In this document: positions 43,583 through 51,915 of the stretch, in pieces
How the letters are laid out: every line of letters starts with the position of its first letter
Position numbering within the stretch: position 1 is the first letter of the stretch
Assembly: GCF_002027705.1 (NCBI RefSeq)
Contig: NZ_MBTG01000072.1
Coordinates: forward strand, 62,001 to 126,000
Source: Paenibacillus ferrarius
Lineage (GTDB): Bacteria; Bacillota; Bacilli; Paenibacillales; NBRC-103111
Direction of reading: 5' to 3'
Length of the DNA stretch: 64,000 nucleotides
Notes under the pieces: model-generated
Told to the model about the DNA's origin: nothing
What the model saw: only the letters and a program-made list of their open reading frames with translations
The model's database searches: none
Position numbers and translations under genes: made by a program

Positions 43583-45049
43583 TCAGCTTGCCGAAATACT
43601 TAGATCCGTGAACCGCAAGCTTTGACTTTGGACGATCGCTTCCTCGTCCCGCAGCTCAGAAGCCAGTATATCGCGAATAAATTCAGGAAGCATATAGGTC
43701 ACTTCCTTCCCCCGGCTTAGCGATAAATAACCGGAGCCGAACGTAAACATATCAATCGTACCCACCACGTAGTCACGATCAAGCTCAAGCAGCTTCTCGC
43801 CAACATACACGGCGAGAATTCGCTCATAGGGTGCGCGGGAGCTATCCAGCTCGACGGTTATCCCGTCGACGCACAGCACGCCCAGCACCTCGCCCCGGAA
43901 GCCGAAGCCGCGAATCGGCTTCTCCATGAACTCGCCGATCAGCGACTCCTCGAGCGCTTGCAGCAGATCCGCCCCGCTGAGCAGCAGCCGGCAGGGGTTG
44001 ATCGGCCCTGGGCAGATGTCCAGCAATCTGCCTTTGGTTAACCGCCCCTCCTTCAGTCCCTGAAGGAGTTGGCCGCTGTTGACCAGCCCGATCTCGGCGC
44101 TGGTCCAGCGGCGAAGCCCTGCGGCAAGCAAGTTGCCGAGCGGGGATTCGCCGTACCAGTCCAGGCGCAGCGGCTGCCGCAGCTGCGTCACTTCCTCATC
44201 CAGCGCCGCTGCGCCGGCGATGCGGTAGTGATCCAGCATCGCGGCCACGCTGCTGTCTTCCTCGTGTTCCGCCGTCATCGGGACGACGCGGCCGTGCAGT
44301 TCCACGATTCGGCGCTGCGCCGAATCGTAGGCAAGTTCAATGTGGCCGGCGTACTGACCATACTTGCCGGCCGCACAAATATAGGTGCCGCGCAGAAGAA
44401 GCGGCTCCTCCAGCACGTGATGGGTGTGTCCGCCCAGAATCACGTCGATCCCCTCCAGCTCCTCAGCCATCCGCTGATCCATTCTCAGCCCCAAATGGGA
44501 CATCACAATCAGGATGTCCACTTGAGGGCGCAGAAGCCGAATTTGAGCTTCTACAGCCTCGATAGGATCAGTGACAAGCCACCCTAGCAGCTCGTAATAG
44601 ATTTGATAGGCCGCAGTAACGCCAATTAATCCAATCCGAAGACCTGATTTCTCAAGGATGTGAGAAACTTGCATCCACTCCGGCGTCTGATTCGTCGCCA
44701 TATCGATAATGTTGCTGCCAATAATAGGAAACCTTGCATGGTTTTTGACAACGGCGCTGAGCAGATCCGGGGTAAACGTCAGTCCCTCATTATTTCCGAC
44801 CACCATGGCCTCATAACCGGTTGCATTCATAATTTCCAAGTTCGCAATCGCATTCGTACCTTCTGTTTCAGGTCTCATCCGGTCCATATGATCGCCGATA
44901 TCCAGCGTCAATACCTGATCAGCCGGCCACAACCGACGAACACGATCAAAATAGGCGCTGATTTTGGGCATTTGTTCAAAATGACTATGTAAATCATTCG
45001 TATGTAAAATTACTAGTCGTTGCAAAGGCACAGACAAACCAGTCACCAC
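43583..45049 (-). CDS. Bifunctional metallophosphatase/5'-nucleotidase (YunD-like)
   Basis: The 488-residue protein has an N-terminal metallophosphoesterase domain (ILHTNDLHSHFE, LTLDIGDHMDR, VVGNNEGL, MSHLGLRMD, VILGGHTHH) and a C-terminal 5'-nucleotidase domain (ESPLGNLLAAGLRRW, VNSGQL). The GNNE in place of GNHE is as in YunD. There is no signal peptide, so it would be cytoplasmic. The middle section (about 43780-44340) is GC-richer than its surroundings. The GTG start overlaps the end of the gene before it, so translation is coupled. Confidence 0.9.
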   Translation of the reverse strand: MVTGLSVPLQRLVILHTNDLHSHFEQMPKISAYFDRVRRLWPADQVLTLDIGDHMDRMRPETEGTNAIANLEIMNATGYEAMVVGNNEGLTFTPDLLSAVVKNHARFPIIGSNIIDMATNQTPEWMQVSHILEKSGLRIGLIGVTAAYQIYYELLGWLVTDPIEAVEAQIRLLRPQVDILIVMSHLGLRMDQRMAEELEGIDVILGGHTHHVLEEPLLLRGTYICAAGKYGQYAGHIELAYDSAQRRIVELHGRVVPMTAEHEEDSSVAAMLDHYRIAGAAALDEEVTQLRQPLRLDWYGESPLGNLLAAGLRRWTSAEIGLVNSGQLLQGLKEGRLTKGRLLDICPGPINPCRLLLSGADLLQALEESLIGEFMEKPIRGFGFRGEVLGVLCVDGITVELDSSRAPYERILAVYVGEKLLELDRDYVVGTIDMFTFGSGYLSLSRGKEVTYMLPEFIRDILASELRDEEAIVQSQSLRFTDLSISAS

Positions 45050-45513
45050 GCTTTCCAGACTTCTTCCAGTGAGACTCGATTTTTGAACCCGAAGGTCGAC
45101 TCTTCTCCGAGCGAAGGATCATGCAGAAACCAGATGTTCACGATGCTTTTGACATTCAGACATTCACTGCTGCCATCAGGTACATAAAGTCGTATCGGAT
45201 ATCCTTTTTGGAGGGGTTGTCCCTCCTGTTCGTATAGAAACACAGCTTTCTCTACCTCAGACCACGGCATAAGCGCTTGGAACTCATCCACAGCCTCTAC
45301 TTTAACATGAGTTGGTTCATCCAAAGCCTTGCCTGCATGGCTGGTTTTCCAGCTTCGATACCAGTCTTTTAAATCAAACGCATTCCCCTGTACTTCAGGA
45401 ACCCGCGTTTCAAGGGGCAGCTTATGCTCAGCAAGCTCAACCATTTGGGCGACCGTAAAATCTTCCGTTGCTATATGGATGTCTGACACTCGTATGTGGG
45501 TTTCCAATGACAT
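45043..45513 (-). CDS. Small protein resembling a molybdopterin-dependent oxidoreductase domain
   Basis: The 156-residue protein is not firmly recognised. The LKDWYRSWKTS, VKVEAVDEFQALMPWSEVEKAVFLYEQ and GYPIRLYVPD...VKSIVNIWF segments recall the fold of the sulfite-oxidase-type molybdopterin domain, in a much shortened form. The neighbouring moaDE and moeB-like genes, divergent from it, support a link with molybdopterin, but the family's substrate-binding cysteine is not evident. It overlaps the 5'-nucleotidase-like gene by seven bases. Confidence 0.5.
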   Translation of the reverse strand: MSLETHIRVSDIHIATEDFTVAQMVELAEHKLPLETRVPEVQGNAFDLKDWYRSWKTSHAGKALDEPTHVKVEAVDEFQALMPWSEVEKAVFLYEQEGQPLQKGYPIRLYVPDGSSECLNVKSIVNIWFLHDPSLGEESTFGFKNRVSLEEVWKAW

Positions 45514-45644
45514 ACAATCCGATCTCCTTTCAACCTAATAACTCCGATTGGCCTCTCCAGAGGCTTACCCATTATACCATTTTCAGGGCAAAATATGATA
45601 TGCTGTAGGGGATTCCTACTATATAAGCCATTAGGAGCAGACTC

Positions 45645-46346
45645 ATGAAACTTCACATTCACCTATTCGCAGGTCTGGTTGACCTGTTCGGGACTTCTGT
45701 CCTACACATAGACATTCAGCAAGAAACGATCTCTATTGAACAACTCAAGGAACAGATCGCTGCTGCTTATCCGACGGCATCCGAGCCCCTGCAAACTTGC
45801 TTCTTCGCCAAAAACCAAGCCTATGCCGGCAGCCAAGAGATTGTCACCGAAGCAGATGAGCTTGCGCTAATCCCCCCAGTCTCGGGAGGGCAACCCGCAA
45901 ACTATGAAATAACGTACGAAACCATTGATGCCGCCTCCGTAGCTGCGAAAGTCAACCATCCGAATCATGGCGCTTCCCTTGCTTTTATCGGCACGACACG
46001 GGAAATGACCTATGGGCAGCGCACCGTCCTTCTAGAATATGAGGCCTACACCCCTATGGCACTCAAAACCATGGAATCCATCGGCCAAGAAATAGATGCG
46101 AAGTGGCCTGGTACACTTTGCGCCATTACCCATCGTTTGGGCAAGGTCGCTATTGCCGAAGCGAGTGTAGTTATTGCCGTTTCTTCTCCTCACCGGGCGG
46201 ATTGTTACGAAGCAAGCCGCTATGCGATTGAGCGCTTGAAGCAAATCGTACCCATTTGGAAAAAAGAGATATGGGAAGACGGTTCCGAGTGGAAAGGCAG
46301 CCAAACTGGGCCTTGGAACCCGCTCGAGATACCCGCCACTGAATAA
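45645..46346 (+). CDS. Molybdopterin synthase MoaD-MoaE fusion
   Basis: Residues 1-83 are a MoaD ubiquitin-like domain (MKLHIHLFAGLVDLFG ... LIPPVSGG), and residues 85-233 are a MoaE catalytic domain (ASLAFIGTTREMTYG, LEYEAYTPMALKTMESI, ITHRLGKVAIAEASVVIAV, PIWKKEIWEDGSEWKG). Molybdopterin synthase inserts sulfur into the cofactor precursor. MoaD normally works through a free C-terminal Gly-Gly thiocarboxylate, which here is internal (VSGGQPANYE); cleavage, as for mycobacterial MoaX, would be needed. A MoeB-like gene follows after 22 bases. Confidence 0.92.
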   Translation: MKLHIHLFAGLVDLFGTSVLHIDIQQETISIEQLKEQIAAAYPTASEPLQTCFFAKNQAYAGSQEIVTEADELALIPPVSGGQPANYEITYETIDAASVAAKVNHPNHGASLAFIGTTREMTYGQRTVLLEYEAYTPMALKTMESIGQEIDAKWPGTLCAITHRLGKVAIAEASVVIAVSSPHRADCYEASRYAIERLKQIVPIWKKEIWEDGSEWKGSQTGPWNPLEIPATE

Positions 46347-46368
46347 ACTCGATTGGAGATGAGCGACC

Positions 46369-47439
46369 TTGAACTCACATTCACATGTAGATAACCAACC
46401 AATAGATCACGTAGATGCCCGTTATTCCAGACAAATCCTCTTCTCCCCGATCGGTGCGGAAGGGCAGCGCAAGCTGGGGGAAAGCCGCGTCGCCATCGTT
46501 GGCATGGGAGCACTTGGTACCGTACTTGCCAATCATATGGTACGTGCCGGGATCGGCTATGTGCGTCTGATTGACCGCGACTTCGTCGACACCAGCAATC
46601 TGCAGCGTCAAATGCTGTATGATGAGGAAGACGCTAACACAACAACACCGAAGGCTATTGCTGCCGCAAGACGGCTGCAGCTCGTCAATTCACTTGTTGC
46701 CATCGAACCTCACGTTACTGATCTCAATTCCACGAACGCTGAAGACTTATTAAGCGATGTGGATTTGATTCTCGATGGCACCGATAATTTCTCCGTTCGC
46801 TTCCTCATTAATGATGTGAGCATGAAGCTTGGAATTCCTTGGATCTATGGCGGTGCAGTTGCCTCTCGAGGCGTCTCTTTAACCATCATTCCCGGACAAA
46901 CGCCTTGCTTGCGCTGCCTGTTCACCCAGGCTCCCGCTGCCGGAACAGCTGAAACCTGTGATACGGCCGGCGTTATTGGCGGCATCATTCATGTCGTTGC
47001 TTCCTTTCAATCCACCGAAGCCCTGAAACTGCTTATTGGCGCAAAGGAACAGCTGAATCTCAAAATGCAGCAATGGGACCTATGGTTCAATCAGCACTCC
47101 GCGATTCGGGTCGATGGCGCATTGAAGCCGGATTGTCCTGCCTGTGCGAAGAAGCAGTATGAGTATTTGGAAGCACATCTCGAGAACGACACGATTCAAT
47201 CCTTGTGCGGACGGAACTCGGTCCAGATCCAACCTATTGTCCCCTCCACCAAGTCGCTTGACGATTGGGAAGAACGTTTGAAACCTCTCGGACCGGTTGA
47301 GAAGAATCGCTTCCTTCTTAAGTTTCAAGCTGCCCCTGATTTGCATATGGTCATTTTCCCGGGAGGCCGTGTCTTGATTCAAGGGACCGATGATTTAATT
47401 CAGGCCAAAAGTCTTTACAGCCGTTATATTGGGATGTAG
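46369..47439 (+). CDS. MoeB/ThiF-family sulfur-carrier adenylyltransferase
   Basis: The 356-residue E1-like enzyme activates the C-terminus of MoaD or ThiS with ATP. It shows AIVGMGALGTVLANH (nucleotide binding), RDFVDTSNLQRQMLYDEED, DGTDNFSVRFLINDV, the CxxC pairs CLRC and CPAC for zinc, and the cysteine in AETCDTAGVIGG. The C-terminal 90 residues are not a rhodanese and were not recognised. The start is TTG at 46369 with GGAG upstream. Pairing with the MoaD-MoaE fusion supports a molybdopterin role. Confidence 0.9.
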   Translation: MNSHSHVDNQPIDHVDARYSRQILFSPIGAEGQRKLGESRVAIVGMGALGTVLANHMVRAGIGYVRLIDRDFVDTSNLQRQMLYDEEDANTTTPKAIAAARRLQLVNSLVAIEPHVTDLNSTNAEDLLSDVDLILDGTDNFSVRFLINDVSMKLGIPWIYGGAVASRGVSLTIIPGQTPCLRCLFTQAPAAGTAETCDTAGVIGGIIHVVASFQSTEALKLLIGAKEQLNLKMQQWDLWFNQHSAIRVDGALKPDCPACAKKQYEYLEAHLENDTIQSLCGRNSVQIQPIVPSTKSLDDWEERLKPLGPVEKNRFLLKFQAAPDLHMVIFPGGRVLIQGTDDLIQAKSLYSRYIGM

Positions 47440-47486
47440 TATATTACCATATACCTACTGATTATAGGCCTAGGAGAGGAACTTCA

Positions 47487-48542
47487 ATGCACATTCATGT
47501 CTTGCAATTAATCGTTGGCGATAAACTGATTTCCGATTCTTACAATTCGTTAGGCCTTCACTTGCTATCCTCTGGAACTGTGTTGGATGCAGGCGATATT
47601 CATATGCTCAATCGCCACAATGTCGAATATGTAGATATCCTGCCCAGAAACACGATTGGAGCAGAACTCGAGCCAAGTGAAGTTCCCGTTCGTAAAGCCA
47701 ATGCCCTGCAATTATCTTCTTTTAGCAACTCTATTACAGCTATTAAAGATATCTTCACTACCGTAGGAGAAGGCGGTTTAATTGATAACGATGTTGTTGA
47801 GTCCGCTTTCAATCCTTTAATTGACAGTTTTCAGGAAGAAAAAGACGTAGTTTCCTTGCTGCTTTCCTTAACCAGCCAAGATGACTATACGTACCAACAT
47901 AGTGTACAAGTCGGCATGCTTTCCTATTACATAGCCAAGTGGATGAACAAAAGCGAAAAAGATGCGCTTTACATAGGAAAAGCAGGCTACCTCCATGATA
48001 TCGGTAAAAGTAGAATTCACCCGGATATCCTGAACAAGCCTGCTAAATTGACGAATGATGAATACAATGAAATTCAAAAACACACGATTTATGGCTACGA
48101 AATCATTAAGAGTTCAATGAAAGATAACACCCTAGCCCTTGTTGCCTTGCAGCATCATGAACGCATGGACGGGTCCGGCTATCCCATGCGCAAGAAAAGC
48201 ACCGAAATTCATTCCCATTCCTTAATTATTTCGGTCGCTGATGTCTATAGCGCGATGATCTGCAACCGTGTTTATCAGGAAAAGCGTGATCTCCTTATTG
48301 TTCTGAAAGAACTGCATCGCATGAGCTTTGGACAGTTGGATCCGAAAATTACGCAAGTGTTTATCCGGAACATGATTCCTAACTTTATCGGCAAAAAGGT
48401 GTCGCTGAGCGATGGACGCGTCGGGCGGATCGTCATGACGAATCCCTCCGATTTCTTCCGACCGCTCATTAACATCAATAATGAATTCTTGGATCTGTCT
48501 CAGCTGCAAGACGTCGAAATCACGCAAATCGCAATCGAATAA
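47487..48542 (+). CDS. HD-GYP domain phosphohydrolase, copy 2
   Basis: The 351-residue protein is an HD-GYP phosphodiesterase with YLHDIGKSRIHPDILNKP (near 170) and a canonical HHERMDGSGYP (near 225). A less conserved N-terminal region of about 120 residues (HIHVLQLIVGDKLISDS) may sense a signal. It likely degrades cyclic di-GMP. TAGGAGAGG precedes the ATG. It follows the molybdopterin genes in the same direction and converges with the DUF350 operon ten bases away. Confidence 0.9.
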   Translation: MHIHVLQLIVGDKLISDSYNSLGLHLLSSGTVLDAGDIHMLNRHNVEYVDILPRNTIGAELEPSEVPVRKANALQLSSFSNSITAIKDIFTTVGEGGLIDNDVVESAFNPLIDSFQEEKDVVSLLLSLTSQDDYTYQHSVQVGMLSYYIAKWMNKSEKDALYIGKAGYLHDIGKSRIHPDILNKPAKLTNDEYNEIQKHTIYGYEIIKSSMKDNTLALVALQHHERMDGSGYPMRKKSTEIHSHSLIISVADVYSAMICNRVYQEKRDLLIVLKELHRMSFGQLDPKITQVFIRNMIPNFIGKKVSLSDGRVGRIVMTNPSDFFRPLININNEFLDLSQLQDVEITQIAIE

Positions 48543-48552
48543 GAATTAGCAA

Positions 48553-48951
48553 TTAAACAATTAAACTGCTGACTGCAATCGCAATTCCAATATATACTGC
48601 AGCCAGCAGGGTGCCAACCGCGACATTCCCTTGCTTCAATTGATCAGACAGCTTAACCCCTGGCGTCAGCCAATCGAACACCCAGTAAGTAGCGACCACG
48701 CAGACGTACCCCGCAGCAAACCATAAACTCATATGCGAGATGGATGAATTAGTATAAGCCGCAATGCCTAGAACAATCGCTGTTGCGACAAATTGGCCCC
48801 CCATAGAAATGCCAACCGCGACATTCCCATTGTTGACCTCCTCCATTTCACGATAAGGCGTCATCAAGCTGAAAATATACATGCCCCCGAATTGCAGCAG
48901 GACAATCACGAATAAACTGACTACAACGTTAAACACTATCACTCTGCCCAC
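48553..48951 (-). CDS. DUF350 membrane protein (YjfL-like)
   Basis: The 132-residue protein has four membrane helices arranged as two DUF350 repeats: NGNVAVGISMGGQFVATAIVL (first) and QGNVAVGTLLAAVYIGIAIAV (second), each with the conserved GN(V)AVG. The function is unknown. In E. coli, yjfL (DUF350) is close to yjfC, a glutathionylspermidine-synthase-like gene, the same pairing as here. The GTG start overlaps the preceding gene by 13 bases. It is the last gene of a five-gene coupled operon. Confidence 0.85.
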   Translation of the reverse strand: MGRVIVFNVVVSLFVIVLLQFGGMYIFSLMTPYREMEEVNNGNVAVGISMGGQFVATAIVLGIAAYTNSSISHMSLWFAAGYVCVVATYWVFDWLTPGVKLSDQLKQGNVAVGTLLAAVYIGIAIAVSSLIV

Positions 48952-49586
48952 CCCCGGAATTTCGCCATTGATTGATCATAATTGCTGTAATCATGCACTT
49001 CTTCTAAAATCACTTGCACATCCTTCTTACTTTTGAAATCCGTATAGCGCTCTTCTGGGATCGGCTGCTTCACTTTCTGCCCCGTTGGCAGCTCGACAAC
49101 AGCGAAGTAGCGGAATTTGCCATCCAGCTCCGTTTTGTAGACACCAACTAATTTGACCTCCGTCTTGATTTCGACCTTCAACTCAGCCAAATCCTTGTCC
49201 GCTTCCTCTTTCGTTTTGAACGTTTTGATGGGCTTCCATTGCGACAAGGTCACATCATTTTTACCTTGACTATCTGCCTTCATCGTCGCCTGTATGGAGC
49301 TTAACACCCAGATCTGTTCACCGGTTGCAAAATTCTGATCATTGGAAATACGTTCATTATTCGGCAATAAGACCATGTCGCCATCCAACAAATCTCCGAC
49401 CTTTGCTTCCCGAACTTGATAATCCCAAGGTACATCCCCGGTCACGCCGCTGACGCTTGATACATCTCCCGATGCCGTCTTGCTCGAATCGGCTAGCTTC
49501 TTATCTGCAGCAACGCTGCATGCCCGAGAAATCAGAAAAAGTACAAAAACGACTAGTACCAATATCCAAATTCGCTTTTTTTTCAA
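48939..49586 (-). CDS. Membrane-anchored hypothetical protein of the ligase/DUF350 operon
   Basis: Unrecognised. The 215-residue product begins at TTG 49586, inside the stop of the upstream gene (TTGA), with a KKKRIWILVLVVFVLFLISRACS N-terminal membrane anchor or lipoprotein-like segment. The outer part is charged and contains VPWDYQVREAKVGDLLDGD, KTFKTKEEADKDLAELKVEI and a C-terminal AKFRGWAE. No catalytic motif is evident. Translational coupling on both sides suggests it works with the ligase and DUF350 protein. Confidence 0.75.
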   Translation of the reverse strand: MKKKRIWILVLVVFVLFLISRACSVAADKKLADSSKTASGDVSSVSGVTGDVPWDYQVREAKVGDLLDGDMVLLPNNERISNDQNFATGEQIWVLSSIQATMKADSQGKNDVTLSQWKPIKTFKTKEEADKDLAELKVEIKTEVKLVGVYKTELDGKFRYFAVVELPTGQKVKQPIPEERYTDFKSKKDVQVILEEVHDYSNYDQSMAKFRGWAE

Positions 49587-50779
49587 GGTGCCTTCACTCC
49601 AATCGCTACAAATTGACTCGTATTGCCTGTGATTATTCCGCCCGCTCTCCCCAAAAGTCCGCAAGGCGTGCCATTTAATACAAAAAGCCCCGTTAACAAA
49701 TGCTTCTTCCCTTGAGCAAAAGAAAGCTCCGGCAAATCAGCACGCTGCTGATATACACGTTCAAAAAATACACTTGTATCGAATCCAGCCTCATCTTTAA
49801 CCTCAATGTCTCCTTTGGCGTCATAAAGCTCTACGGAACCGCCCTCTCTGCCGAACATCGATTTGGACACGTAATCTCGTGTGAGCAGCGGTTCTGTATA
49901 GGTAGGCAGCATATAGCTTGCAATAGCCTTATGTTCATCAGTTGTATAGATGGCATCATTGCTTTCATGCAAGCTCCAAATCAAAGCCTGTAAGCCTTTG
50001 GATTGCAAAATGACGGCATGTAAAGGATTGAACAGCTGAATGAACTGCTCCTCTATCGCATAGGCTAATGCTTCCCCGCCATCATCCACGCCCATCCATT
50101 CCTTCGGATAAAGCGCAAACATTTTGGTGATGATGTGCTCCTTCCCTACTTTTACAACACCTTCATCAATCCATAGGTCCAGAGTGTCCACACAGGTCAT
50201 CTGTCTTCCGCTATGTGCTACAAATGCGTCTATTGTCCCTGTATCTTCCATATGCTCGCCATAGGCCGTACAGGCCGCGTAGTCAGGTGCTTCAATTGCC
50301 CAAGCTGCCCGAACGAGGTCTTTCATCGCATGATTGGGGGACTCGATTCCTTTGGCCTCGCATAACCAAGGCGTCGCGATCGCTGCTTCAACATATCCCG
50401 TTGGTGTATCCGCGTTTAGTTCCAAAAGCTTAATTCGGCCATCCTGATTCACCGTAAAATCAAATCGCGCATACCGGCTAATAAAGCCCGTATCGTTCGG
50501 TTGGAGCCGATCCAACCCATCCCACAGCACTTCCGGGATCGACAACTGCCTGTATAATGCGCGGCTTCCTGTGACATATCGGACAGCTTTATCAAACACA
50601 CGCCACAGCCATTCAGCAGCGTGAATTAATTCATCGTAAGATGTTCGATCCATCAGCACAATCTGATCAATCCAATATTCCTCGGTTGCCAGATCCGCCC
50701 AAGTAAATCCCAGTTCGGCCAGCTTCGTCACCTGAGCTTGTCGATCTGGCGAAGGTGATCCTATCACTTCAAACACCAC
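49583..50779 (-). CDS. Glutathionylspermidine synthase-like ATP-grasp ligase
   Basis: The 398-residue protein belongs to the GSP-synthase C-terminal ATP-grasp family (YgiC/YjfC-like): LGFTWADLATEEYWIDQI, RFDFTVNQDGRIKLLELNADTPT-type metal and ATP residues (near 125-140), ILQSKGLQALIW, PTYTEP and GREGGSVELYDAKGD. It lacks the amidase domain of E. coli Gss. The GTG at 50779 follows GGAGG by eight bases; the upstream open frame is an artefact of the Ser-rich gene in another frame. It probably ligates an amine or peptide to an unknown acceptor. Confidence 0.85.
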   Translation of the reverse strand: MVFEVIGSPSPDRQAQVTKLAELGFTWADLATEEYWIDQIVLMDRTSYDELIHAAEWLWRVFDKAVRYVTGSRALYRQLSIPEVLWDGLDRLQPNDTGFISRYARFDFTVNQDGRIKLLELNADTPTGYVEAAIATPWLCEAKGIESPNHAMKDLVRAAWAIEAPDYAACTAYGEHMEDTGTIDAFVAHSGRQMTCVDTLDLWIDEGVVKVGKEHIITKMFALYPKEWMGVDDGGEALAYAIEEQFIQLFNPLHAVILQSKGLQALIWSLHESNDAIYTTDEHKAIASYMLPTYTEPLLTRDYVSKSMFGREGGSVELYDAKGDIEVKDEAGFDTSVFFERVYQQRADLPELSFAQGKKHLLTGLFVLNGTPCGLLGRAGGIITGNTSQFVAIGVKAP

Positions 50780-50783
50780 AAGG

Positions 50784-51581
50784 TTAACCTCCTGAGCTGG
50801 ATGAAGAACTGGATGATGAGCTGAAGCCGCTTGACTTGCCGCCAATACTGCCGGAAGACGTTGAAGTCGATTTGGAAGATGACGATCCACTGCTGCTGAC
50901 CGATCCCGAAGAGCCAGAATTCGTTGAAGAACTTTTGGACCCTGAGGTTCCCGAAGTTCCTGAGGTTCCTGAAGTTCCTGAAGTTCCTGAGGTTCCTGAA
51001 GTTCCTTTCGTCCCTGAAGATGAACCTGAAGCACTGCTTGGTGTATTGGGCGTTGTTGAGCCCGATTTTGCTGTTGATGATTTATTGGTCGTAAACGTTC
51101 CTGTTCCGCTTGATGTTGTCGGGGCTTTGGTTGTGGAACGATTCGTAAATGTGCTTGGTTGGTACGTTTTGCTCACATACGGTGTATTAGAACGATAATA
51201 GGAAGAGCGATGATTGCTTCCCCAGTTGTTCGAAGAATACGGGCTTACTGTATTAAAAATCAAATGATACAATAACAAATCATCCCAACCGAACCCGCTG
51301 CCGCCGCTAACTTGATTTACGATAATCGGTGCCGTGCCGCTGCCGGAGCTTGAATCACCCGATGTGGAGGAGTTCCCCGTCTCCTTCGCGGAAGGAATGG
51401 GCAAGCTCCAATCCAAGGCAGGGTCGAAAAACGCTTTCACCTCGTCCGTAGACCATTCAACCAGCTTGGCTGAACCTGCATTCGGCTTAGGAGACTCCGC
51501 GGCATGCGCCGGGAGAAGCAGCAAATGGCCGGCAAGCATAATCCCTAGCGAAGCTGAAAGTACTTTGAGCGGTCGCTTCAC
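50784..51581 (-). CDS. Secreted Ser/Gly/Thr-rich protein ending in Gly-Gly
   Basis: The 265-residue protein has a signal peptide (MKRPLKVLSASLGIMLAGHL ... AHA), a short conserved-looking region (VEWSTDEVKAFFDPALDWSL), then low-complexity sequence with a GTSGTSGTS repeat (near residues 195-216) and a poly-Ser tail ending SSGG. It resembles no catalytic family I know. The start is GTG 51581, overlapping the previous gene's stop. Given a ligase four bases downstream, it could be the acceptor of a modification (speculative). Confidence 0.8.
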   Translation of the reverse strand: MKRPLKVLSASLGIMLAGHLLLLPAHAAESPKPNAGSAKLVEWSTDEVKAFFDPALDWSLPIPSAKETGNSSTSGDSSSGSGTAPIIVNQVSGGSGFGWDDLLLYHLIFNTVSPYSSNNWGSNHRSSYYRSNTPYVSKTYQPSTFTNRSTTKAPTTSSGTGTFTTNKSSTAKSGSTTPNTPSSASGSSSGTKGTSGTSGTSGTSGTSGTSGTSGSKSSSTNSGSSGSVSSSGSSSSKSTSTSSGSIGGKSSGFSSSSSSSSSSGG

Positions 51582-51799
51582 GGCCGATTCACTCCCCCTT
51601 CTGAATTTACTGATACCAATAAAATCTCAAACACATTCAAATCCAAATTCAATCTGCCTTCAATCATTTCATACTCCTTGCCGTTAACCAGAAGAAAATT
51701 AGCCACATTCAAAGCCGAAATCAGCTTGTCATCCCAGGGACGATCACTAATTTTTTGCAGCTGTCCGTCCACCATTTTTTCGTAAAGGGTAATATTCAT
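51578..51799 (-). CDS. Small hypothetical protein, first gene of the ligase/DUF350 operon
   Basis: The 73-residue soluble protein begins MNITLYEKMVDGQLQKISDR and has LISALNVANFLLVNGKEYEMIEG. I do not recognise the family. A GGAGGA site precedes the ATG and its stop overlaps the GTG of the Ser-rich gene by four bases. The coupling suggests co-translation with the ligase system, perhaps as an assembly factor (inference). Confidence 0.7.
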   Translation of the reverse strand: MNITLYEKMVDGQLQKISDRPWDDKLISALNVANFLLVNGKEYEMIEGRLNLDLNVFEILLVSVNSEGGVNRP

Positions 51800-51878
51800 C
51801 GAATTATTCCTCCTCCATCCATGACTTTATACTAGATAAAACGCACAAACTGTCGATTTGTTTCAATTTTCCAGAAAA

Positions 51879-51905
51879 TAAAAAAGGCCTACCCCTAAGG
51901 ATAGA
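51879..51905 (-). terminator. Terminator of the NlpC/P60 lipoprotein gene
   Basis: On the minus strand CTATCC...GGGGTAG hairpin followed by GCCTTTTTTATTTT. Confidence 0.75.
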
Positions 51906-51915
51906 CGCTAACCGA

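Noticed and set aside
50780..51034. An 85-residue N-terminal extension of the GSP-synthase-like protein.
   Set aside because: It is the Ser-rich gene read in another frame (Leu/Gln/Glu/Pro-rich); GGAGG and GTG at 50779 give a normal family length.
50836..51198. A plus-strand frame coding for a proline/glutamate/valine repeat.
   Set aside because: It is the antisense reading of the GTS/Ser-rich gene, which has a signal peptide and overlaps its operon neighbours.
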